From positions 45,896-109,895 of the forward strand of contig CAYWAP010000001.1 of NCBI GenBank assembly GCA_964456525.1: a stretch of 64,000 nt of DNA, in the 5' to 3' direction. This document shows positions 58,035-64,000 of this stretch, one piece after another. Numbering within the stretch: position 1 is the stretch's first letter; each line of letters begins with the position of its first letter. The notes under the pieces are model-generated. The model was not told the origin of the DNA. It saw nothing but the letters and a program-made list of their open reading frames with translations, and did not search any database. Both the position numbers and the translations under genes were made by a program. Source of the DNA: Onthomonas sp964456525 (lineage in GTDB: Bacteria; Bacillota; Clostridia; Oscillospirales; Oscillospiraceae).

Positions 58035-60557
58035 TCAGTCTGTCCCCTGGGATTCGGCGCCATCTCCCTCAGCTTCCGGCTCCTCGTCACTGGGGTCCGA
58101 ATCGCCGGTATCGTTGGTATCATTGGCGCCGTTGGCGTCATGGGCAGAGGTAACGTCGCTCTCCCCGTCCGAATCGTCCGGCTCCTCGGAGTCGTCCGCA
58201 TCGCCGCTGTCAGCGTCGTCGGCGGGGGTGGCGGTTTGTTCTTCCTCATCGTCCCCGTCCTCGCCTTCGTCTGCGTCTGCGTTTGCGTCCCCCTTGTCCT
58301 CTGCGTCCTCGTCTTCGTCCTCATCCTCGTCATCGTCATCGGATTTGTGTCCGGTGCAGACCGTGGTGGGCTCATCTCCCGCCAGGAACCAGGCGGTATT
58401 GGTAGACGTGCAGTTGCTGCCGGCGATATTGCCGGTCTGGGTGCAATATGTGATCTGGGTGGCGCTGGCAAGCAGGGTGCTGTGAAACTCCTGGTCACTC
58501 AGGCTCAGGATCTCACAGATCCGCTCCATCACCATCCGCCACAGCACGACAGCGGGGTTGGATACGCTCTGAATCGTCGTCGCCTGGTCATAACCGGTCC
58601 ACACCGCCGCCGTGTAGTAAGGCGTATAGCCGACAAACCAGCGGTCATAGTCATCGTCCGTCGTACCGGTCTTGCCGGCCACGTGCATGCCGCTGATGGC
58701 AGCGTTGGTGCCGGTGCCCTGGGTGACAACCGCCTCCAACATTTCGGTCATATAGAAGCAGGTGCTCTCACTGAGAATGGCCTGACTGCCGGCAGCCACA
58801 TTGCCCTCAATGGAAACCACTTCACCATCGGACATTTCCACCGTGTAACAGGTCTCAGAGACATCTGTGGTGTCCGAGGCCAAGATGATATTGCCCTCCG
58901 CGTCCAGAACCACCGTATACAGATACGGCTCAATATACGTACCCTCCCGGGGGAAGGTGGAGTAGGCCGCAGCCATTTCCAGCGTGGAGACGCCGTTGGT
59001 CAGACCGCCCAGGCCCAGCTGCGAATAGCCAATATCGCTGTACGTTTTGCCGCTGGTGCTCGTATACTCGTCCACGATCGTGCTGAGCTGGAACTCTTCC
59101 GTCAGGAAATCATAGGATTCCTGCAGGCCGACCATGTCCAGAACTTTGACGGCCACGGTGTTGATGGATTGGGCCACGGCGGTCATAATGTCCGTATCGC
59201 CGCTGTAACCGCCATGGGAATTCTTGGGCCAAGCCGAGCCGTTTAATTCCATGAACGCGGAATCCTCCACAATTGTGTTGGGGAGAATCAGCCCGGCTTC
59301 CAGCGCCTGGGCGTAAGCGGCAAGGGGCTTGATGGAAGAACCGGGTTGCCGGACGGTATCCGTTGCATAGCTCCAGATGCGGTTTCCGACCTTTTCCCCG
59401 ATGGCGCCCGCCAGTGCCACCACGGCCCCTGTCTCATTATCCACCACGGTGATGCCGGATTGGAGCTGCTGGCCGTCCGTGGAGTCATAACCATCTACGA
59501 GGGAGACGTCAGTGTACACTTCGTCCACCGCCGCCTGTACGTCCGGATCATAGCAGGTGTAAATGCTCAAACCGCCGGTGGAGAGCAGCTGGCTCGCCGT
59601 AGTGGAGTCATAACCATACTGCTCCTGCAGGTCCTCCAGGACTTCCTCAATGACGGCGTCGGTGTACCAGCTGTAGTATTCATCGCTGGTTGTGGTCTCC
59701 TCATCCTCCGTGTCGCTGGTACCATACGTGCAGCCCAGCTCCTCGGCCTGGGCCTCGTCCCGTTCCTCTTCGGTGATATAGCCCTGCTCATACATCTGAT
59801 CCAGGACCAGATTCCGCCGCTCCAGGTTGTTCTCCGGCTGAGTATAGGGGTCGTACAGAGAGGGGTTGTTGGTGATGGAGATCAGCGATGCGCACTGTGC
59901 CAGCGTCAGCTCGCTCACTTCCTTGTTGAAATACTTCTGCGCCGCCGTGACAATGCCATAGCATCCGTGGCCCAGATAGATCTCATTCAGGTACCACTCC
60001 AGAATGTTTTCCTTGGTATTGTGTTTTTCAAATTCCAGCGCCTCAAAGATCTCCAGAACCTTTCGCCGGACGGTGACCTCATTCTGCTGGGTCAGGTTCT
60101 TAATCAGCTGCTGCGTGATCGTGCTGCCGCCCTGGACGGTCTGCCCAGTTAACATATACAAAATGGCGGCGCCGGTGCGCTTCCAGTCCACACCGTTATG
60201 CTCGAAGAAACGTTTGTCCTCAATGGCAACGGTGGCATAGATCAGCTGCTCCGGGATGTCCTCGTAGGAAATCCAGATCCGGTTCTCCGTTGCGTCCAGC
60301 ACCTGCAGCGTCTGATAACTCTCGGTGTCGCTATCGTAATAGTAAAGGGTACTGGACAGATCCACGCTGCTGGAGAGCAGATTGGTGCTGGAACTCTCCA
60401 CCTCCGGCATGATGACATCCTCAATGTAGTGGACAGCATAAACACACAGGATGGCTGATGTCGTTACGCCAATCAGGATCAACGTGCCCATGACCAGCCC
60501 GATCCACTTCAAAATGCCGCGGCTTCGTCTTTTCTTTTTTTGCGTTTTTTTCGACAT
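58035..60557 (-). CDS. Penicillin-binding protein 1A with acidic tail
   Basis: Bifunctional peptidoglycan synthase of 840 residues. A basic N-terminus and one membrane helix (WIGLVMGTLILIGVTTSAIL) precede the GT51 transglycosylase (EDKRFFEHNGVDW, GSTITQQLIKNL) and the transpeptidase with SSIKPLAAY (S-x-x-K), SQSINTV (S-x-N) and KTGTTDD. The last 110 residues outside the cell are mostly Asp, Glu, Ser and Ala. It has an extended -10 promoter (TGTTATAAT, about 65 bases upstream). Confidence 0.93.
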   Translation of the reverse strand: MSKKTQKKKRRSRGILKWIGLVMGTLILIGVTTSAILCVYAVHYIEDVIMPEVESSSTNLLSSSVDLSSTLYYYDSDTESYQTLQVLDATENRIWISYEDIPEQLIYATVAIEDKRFFEHNGVDWKRTGAAILYMLTGQTVQGGSTITQQLIKNLTQQNEVTVRRKVLEIFEALEFEKHNTKENILEWYLNEIYLGHGCYGIVTAAQKYFNKEVSELTLAQCASLISITNNPSLYDPYTQPENNLERRNLVLDQMYEQGYITEEERDEAQAEELGCTYGTSDTEDEETTTSDEYYSWYTDAVIEEVLEDLQEQYGYDSTTASQLLSTGGLSIYTCYDPDVQAAVDEVYTDVSLVDGYDSTDGQQLQSGITVVDNETGAVVALAGAIGEKVGNRIWSYATDTVRQPGSSIKPLAAYAQALEAGLILPNTIVEDSAFMELNGSAWPKNSHGGYSGDTDIMTAVAQSINTVAVKVLDMVGLQESYDFLTEEFQLSTIVDEYTSTSGKTYSDIGYSQLGLGGLTNGVSTLEMAAAYSTFPREGTYIEPYLYTVVLDAEGNIILASDTTDVSETCYTVEMSDGEVVSIEGNVAAGSQAILSESTCFYMTEMLEAVVTQGTGTNAAISGMHVAGKTGTTDDDYDRWFVGYTPYYTAAVWTGYDQATTIQSVSNPAVVLWRMVMERICEILSLSDQEFHSTLLASATQITYCTQTGNIAGSNCTSTNTAWFLAGDEPTTVCTGHKSDDDDEDEDEDEDAEDKGDANADADEGEDGDDEEEQTATPADDADSGDADDSEEPDDSDGESDVTSAHDANGANDTNDTGDSDPSDEEPEAEGDGAESQGTD

Positions 60558-60748
60558 AGATGTACCTCGCGTCTTTCAAGCCTCCAACGTACAAATGCAT
60601 ATTTCATTGCATTTTTTCCATTATAACACAGCTGTCAACGCCTTAACCACTCACAATTCCCCCATTGTCCACAGTCCTTAAGGTTTAATTTGATACAGCT
60701 ATGGGCAAAATAATCCAAAACGGTTTTCACAAAGGAGATGTGGGATTT

Positions 60749-61072
60749 ATGATTCCTTCCCTGAAATTACGCTGCGCCATCCTCGCCCTGTCCCTGGTGC
60801 TCTCTGCCGGTTGCGCTTCCGCCGCCCTCATCCTGCCCCTGACGCTGCCCCAAAGCGTGGCCGTCTCCGGAGAGGGCGAGGTCAGCATCCCGCTCTACAC
60901 TCTCCGCAATGTGGACGGAGAGATCTGCGTCTACGAAGGCGACCAGCTGGTGCTGCGCACCGGCGTGGCCGTGGCCTCCCTCCCCTCCTGGGATCAGACG
61001 CTCCTGGACGGCGGCATTGCCGCCAGCAGCCCGGAGGAACTGGCCCGGCTTTTGGAAGATCTTACCAGCTAG
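60749..61072 (+). CDS. Small exported protein, BofC-C-terminal-like
   Basis: ATG at 60749 (MIPSLKLRCAILALSLVL) follows AAAGGAGATG and gives 107 residues. A signal sequence or signal anchor ends SAGCASA; the Cys could be a lipobox with a weak -3 position. The outer part (GEICVYEGDQLVLRTGVAVASLP, then SSPEELARLLEDL) resembles the small C-terminal domain seen in BofC-like sporulation proteins of Clostridia. That link is tentative. The stop is the first bases of a full repeat element. Confidence 0.65.
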   Translation: MIPSLKLRCAILALSLVLSAGCASAALILPLTLPQSVAVSGEGEVSIPLYTLRNVDGEICVYEGDQLVLRTGVAVASLPSWDQTLLDGGIAASSPEELARLLEDLTS

Positions 61073-61156
61073 CCCCTGTTGGAAACAGGTGAACCTGCCC
61101 CAATGACGGGCTTTTTCCGTCATTGGGCACATTTCCGGTTTTCAAACAGGGCCCAA
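61070..61156 (+). repeat. Stop-codon-anchored palindromic repeat, full copy B
   Basis: An 87-base element: TAGCCCCTGTTGGAAAC at the left, whose TAG ends the upstream gene, and GTTTTCAAACAGGGCCCAA at the right. In between is a long nested stem (CCCAATGACGG/CCGTCATTGGG). It shares GAACCTGCCC, GACGGGC and CACATTTC with copy A at 46135. Confidence 0.8.
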
Positions 61157-61179
61157 CGACCCCTTTCAAAAAATCCCTC

Positions 61180-61208
61180 TTGCATTTTTCCCGGCAATCG
61201 GCTACAAT
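61180..61208 (+). promoter_or_regulatory. Vegetative promoter of the DUF1292 gene
   Basis: TTGCAT and TACAAT are separated by 17 bases. After closing the artificial gap the leader to the start is about 75 bases. Confidence 0.75.
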
Positions 61209-61273
61209 ATGCTCAAGAAAAACGGCTGCGCCCTCTGCCAGCCGGCCGGATTGATTTTCCCCGGCAGTTTGTC

Positions 61274-61373
61274 NNNNNNNNNNNNNNNNNNNNNNNNNNN
61301 NNNNNNNNNNNNNNNNNNNNNNNNNNNNNNNNNNNNNNNNNNNNNNNNNNNNNNNNNNNNNNNNNNNNNNNNN
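61274..61373. other. Assembly gap, 100 N
   Basis: Exactly 100 N flanked by identical 55-base copies (61219-61273 and 61374-61428), the same pattern as the gap inside clpP. It lies in the leader of the DUF1292 gene. Confidence 0.95.
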
Positions 61374-61443
61374 AAAACGGCTGCGCCCTCTGCCAGCCGG
61401 CCGGATTGATTTTCCCCGGCAGTTTGTCAAAAAGGTGGTGGAC

Positions 61444-61779
61444 AATGTGAGCGTGAAAAACGGACATTCGGATGAGATGTATGAAGATTCCGGCCCTATG
61501 TTCATTACTCTCACCAGCGAAGACGGCGAAGAGATCGAACTGGAATATGTGGACACCATCGAATACAACGGCTCCATTTACATGGGCTTCTTTCCCACCA
61601 TTCCCGACGACGTTGACCCTGACACGGTGGAAGAGAGCGATGATTACGGTCTGATTCTCATGCGTGTGGTTCAGGTGGACGGTGAGGAACAGCTGGTCAC
61701 CCTGGACAGCGAAGAAGAGGCCGAGGCCGTCTATCAGCAGTTTATGGAGGCCCTCTTTGAAGAGGAGGACGAGGAATAA
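61444..61779 (+). CDS. DUF1292 family protein
   Basis: GTG at 61444 follows AAGGTGG by eight bases and gives 111 residues; a GTG at 61435 is less well placed. The acidic protein (FITLTSEDGEEIELEYVDTIEYNG, then GLILMRVVQVDGEEQLVTLDSEEEAEAVYQQF) fits DUF1292, the YrzB group, whose function is unknown. In Bacillus yrzB lies with yrrK-yrzL; here it stands alone before 6S RNA. Confidence 0.85.
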   Translation, partial: NVSVKNGHSDEMYEDSGPMFITLTSEDGEEIELEYVDTIEYNGSIYMGFFPTIPDDVDPDTVEESDDYGLILMRVVQVDGEEQLVTLDSEEEAEAVYQQFMEALFEEEDEE

Positions 61780-61804
61780 CCTCTCCCCTTTCTCCATATC
61801 ATAT

Positions 61805-62002
61805 GAAAAGCCCTGCGGGGTTCGTGATGTCTTCCGGTTTAAACCCACATTTCTTATATGGGACGCCAAAGCTCTCGTGATGGTTTGCAGGCCTCCCGGC
61901 TCCATTGCTGGAAGTTGGAAGCAGTAAAATCACGCGGCAGCGACCCACCTGCGCTCACGTGCAGGTTTAAAGGGAAGCACACGGCCTTTGCGGGGTGTTT
62001 TT
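61805..62002 (+). ncRNA. ssrS: 6S RNA (RNA polymerase-binding)
   Basis: The segment folds as 6S RNA does: a 16-bp closing stem (61811-61826 with 61980-61995, one mismatch, several G-U pairs), a large central bubble, a small hairpin on the 3' side of the bubble (CCTGC/GCAGG), and a long terminal arm closed by CGTGAT/ATCACG with an inner CCGGC/GCTGG stem. The length of about 190 bases is right. The G-U pairs work only for plus-strand RNA. It would mimic an open promoter and sequester the vegetative polymerase. A TGTTTTTG run follows the closing stem. Confidence 0.72.
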
Positions 62003-62085
62003 GATGGGGGGATGGCACAGCAGCCGCCCCTTCCGGCGCTGCCGGCATACAGCGGCAGCGAACCCACTTTTCTTAAAATAACCTG

Positions 62086-62114
62086 AAATCGGAAGGAATC
62101 TTCCGATTTTTTTT
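62086..62114 (+). terminator. Intrinsic terminator downstream of 6S RNA
   Basis: A perfect 10-bp stem (AAATCGGAAG/CTTCCGATTT, loop GAAT) running into eight Ts. The 83 bases between 6S RNA and this stem hold another hairpin (GCTGCCG/CGGCAGC) and no gene. Confidence 0.92.
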
Positions 62115-62124
62115 GCCTTTCCGC

Positions 62125-62153
62125 TTGTATTTTGCGAGAAAGTCCATTATAAT
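62125..62153 (+). promoter_or_regulatory. Vegetative promoter of the PrsA-like gene
   Basis: TTGTAT and TATAAT are separated by 17 bases, about 60 bases upstream of the start. Confidence 0.8.
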
Positions 62154-62215
62154 GAGATTCGATTGCATAAAAAGACTCTCTCCTCTGGGAGATTCTTGTA
62201 GAAGGGATGATTTCA

Positions 62216-63910
62216 ATGAGCGATTCCAACAAGCGGTCCAAAGCCGATAAGGCCGCCGCTAAGGTCAACCGCAAGGCAGCAAAGAAACAAAAGAAACTGG
62301 ATGAAAGTTTGAAAAACCTTTCCGCCAAGCAACGGCGTGCAGCTCTGCAGGCCCGTGAAGAGAAGCGCCGCACCCATCTTTACATTGGTGTCGGCGTCGT
62401 CGTGGCCGTTCTGGTCGCCGCACTGCTGTTTTGGGACAGCGGCGTCATTCAAAAGCATGCCGCCGCTATTACCATCGGGGAAAAGAGTTACACCGTAGTC
62501 GATCTGGACTACTACTACTATTCCCAGTATAACAGCATTTACAGCTACGCCTCCTATTACGGGCTGGATACCTCCGTCAGCCTGAAGGATCAGGAAGCCT
62601 ATGACGGAACCACCTGGTATGAGTATCTGCGCAGCGCAGCCAAAAGTTCCCTGACCGCCGTCTCCATGCTGGCCCAGGAAGCGGAAGCCGCCGGTTATGA
62701 AATTTCCGAGGAGGGCCAGGCCAATATCGACGCGGCGCTGGAGGAACTGGAAGAGACCTGTGAGGATTACGGCGTCAGCGCCACGTATTATCTCTCTCAG
62801 GTGTATGGCCGCTACATGACCGAAAGCCAGTATGAGGAGATTATCACCGAGTACTACTACGCCTACGATTACGAGGATTACAAAACCGAGAGCTTCGAGT
62901 TTACAGACGAGGAAATCGAGGAGTATTACGAGGAAAATAAGGACACCTTGGATACCTACGATATCGACGCGTATTACATCGACGCCACCGTCGAGACCGA
63001 ATATGACGACGACGGCAACGAGATCGAGGCAACCGACGAAGAGATCCAGGCCGCCATTGACGCCGCCAAAGAATACGCCGATGCGCTGCAGGCAGCGTTG
63101 GAGAGCGGGGATGAGGACGAAGTCGCCGCGCTGGTTGAGGAGTCCGAGGCTTCTGACCGTTCCGTTTCCTCCGGTTCCAGCGTCAGCAACTACACCTATG
63201 CCGATTGGGTCATGAGCAGTGACCGGGAGTCCGGCGACGTCACCATCATCGAGTACACCACCACCTCCACCTCGGACGATGAGGAAACCGACGGCGACGC
63301 CGAGACTGACGGCGATGCCGAGGAAGAAGAGGTCATCGAAGGCTACTATGTGGTTCGCTTCAACAGCCGCAGCCGTGAGGACTACTACCCCGTCAATATT
63401 CGCAACATCCTGATCTACGCCGACGAAGAAGAGGATGAGGAAACCGACGGCAACGCCGAGACTGACGGCGATGCCGATGAGGACGAGGACAGCGACGAGG
63501 TCACCTATGATTACAGCACTGCCCTGTCAACCCTGGAGGAAATCCTGACCGAGTGGCAGAGCGACGGCGGCACAGAGGACGACTTTGCAACTCTGGCTGA
63601 AGAAAATTCCAGCGACAGCAGCAGCAATACCAACGGCGGCCTTTACGAGTCCGTCACCCAAGGCGAGTTTGACGACGTCATCGACGAGTGGATCTTTGAT
63701 GAGGACCGCGAGGCCGGTGATTACACCATCCTCAAGGACGAGACGAACATCGGCTATCAGCTGATCTATTTCGTCAGCACGGATGATCTGTGTGTATGGC
63801 AACAGACGGCAAAGAGCGCTCTGCAATCCGCCGCCTATGACGACTGGTACGATGAAACCCTTGATAGTTATGAGGTGGAAACCACCTTTATGTATCGTTT
63901 TGTCGGTTAA
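62216..63910 (+). CDS. PrsA-like peptidyl-prolyl isomerase (SurA_N plus parvulin)
   Basis: ATG at 62216 (MSDSNKRSK) is well spaced from AAGGG; the ATG at 62207 touches it. A basic N-terminus of about 50 residues precedes one membrane helix (LYIGVGVVVAVLVAALLFW), so the foldase is anchored by a helix, not a lipid. A SurA_N-type helical region and a C-terminal parvulin domain (NIRNILIYAD, then FATLAEENSSDSSSNTNGGLYESV) follow. The parvulin domain is interrupted by an acidic insertion, and a nearly identical acidic block lies earlier (63278 and 63434). It probably helps exported proteins fold. Confidence 0.85.
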   Translation: MSDSNKRSKADKAAAKVNRKAAKKQKKLDESLKNLSAKQRRAALQAREEKRRTHLYIGVGVVVAVLVAALLFWDSGVIQKHAAAITIGEKSYTVVDLDYYYYSQYNSIYSYASYYGLDTSVSLKDQEAYDGTTWYEYLRSAAKSSLTAVSMLAQEAEAAGYEISEEGQANIDAALEELEETCEDYGVSATYYLSQVYGRYMTESQYEEIITEYYYAYDYEDYKTESFEFTDEEIEEYYEENKDTLDTYDIDAYYIDATVETEYDDDGNEIEATDEEIQAAIDAAKEYADALQAALESGDEDEVAALVEESEASDRSVSSGSSVSNYTYADWVMSSDRESGDVTIIEYTTTSTSDDEETDGDAETDGDAEEEEVIEGYYVVRFNSRSREDYYPVNIRNILIYADEEEDEETDGNAETDGDADEDEDSDEVTYDYSTALSTLEEILTEWQSDGGTEDDFATLAEENSSDSSSNTNGGLYESVTQGEFDDVIDEWIFDEDREAGDYTILKDETNIGYQLIYFVSTDDLCVWQQTAKSALQSAAYDDWYDETLDSYEVETTFMYRFVG

Positions 63911-64000
63911 CCTCGAAAGCCAAATGAAACAATGTCGCAAGTTGCGGGTGTACGCCGCCTAGCGGTTCCCTTTGGGTGCAGGCTGGAAAACGGCGTGCTG
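63911..64000. other. Window edge, no gene seen
   Basis: Ninety bases after the PrsA-like stop contain a short CGCAA/TTGCG dyad but no terminator with a T run and no open frame that can be supported. Confidence 0.5.

Noticed and set aside
57683..58498. Long N-terminal extension of the ACT gene
   Set aside because: The extension is a Thr/Arg/Pro-rich translation of the strand opposite the acidic tail of the penicillin-binding protein gene and of intergenic DNA. The family start at 57682 fits length and context.
61209..61448. A 28-residue frame across the second gap (once closed)
   Set aside because: Its ATG directly follows the -10 box, so it would be leaderless, and it has no ribosome site. 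It overlaps the DUF1292 start region.
1..64000. CRISPR array, prophage, insertion sequence or defence island
   Set aside because: No regularly spaced direct repeats, transposase, integrase, phage structural or restriction genes were seen. Gene content is core-like throughout.

Overview
The window looks like one scaffold of a high-GC, endospore-forming member of the Clostridia, most likely Oscillospiraceae (relatives of Flavonifractor, Intestinimonas or Oscillibacter). The evidence is an IspH fused to four S1 domains, a sipL-type LysM spore coat gene, spoVM, spoIVA, ytfJ and a spoIVFB-like protease, remA, PASTA kinase signalling, frequent TTG starts behind strong Shine-Dalgarno sites, and vegetative promoters with a 17-base spacer. 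Nearly all genes lie on the minus strand; only the first gene, the tRNA and the last 3.3 kb are on the plus strand. The family-level placement is inference.

1-4570: the tail of a DUF6273-type protein, then a sporulation block read on the minus strand: a 50-residue membrane protein, a 23-residue spoVM, sipL and spoIVA, which together make the basement layer of the spore coat. 4672-17668: a housekeeping run in the Bacillus order yicC-remA-gmk-rpoZ-priA-def-fmt-rsmB-rlmN-prpC-prkC-rsgA-thiN-spoVM; coaBC and rpe, present in Bacillus, are absent. 17677-21931: a membrane protein, a J-domain protein, a DUF5685 protein and the cyclic di-AMP pair cdaA-cdaR. 21948-24774: an EF2568-like PLP enzyme with its DUF3343 partner, then ispF and ispD. 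25062-30680: ispH-S1, plsC, cmk, an HI0933-type flavoprotein and an RpiR regulator. 30723-35730: rluB, dacF, ytfJ, DUF2953, scpB, scpA and an M50 protease. 35997-42822: engB, lonA, clpX, clpP and tig, a proteostasis block. 43002-48710: a phosphoesterase, thrC, an M19 dipeptidase, yraN, rnhB, rbgA and rplS. 48718-54093: a DUF2344 protein and its radical SAM partner separated by an lctP lactate permease, then a SpoIVFB-like protease with a small membrane partner. 54186-57682: tRNA-Pro(CGG), lysC, hom and an ACT regulator. 58035-63910: penicillin-binding protein 1A, a small exported protein, a DUF1292 protein, a 6S RNA and a PrsA-like foldase.

The less ordinary content is mostly non-coding: a family of short palindromic repeats whose first bases form the stop codon of the upstream gene (five of six copies), a junction-like folded RNA followed by a terminator just upstream of clpX, a probable 6S RNA, and two further long hairpins. 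Both runs of 100 N are flanked by identical 55-base copies, which marks them as assembly joins. Closing the first restores an intact 193-residue ClpP. No phage, insertion sequence, CRISPR array or defence system was seen.
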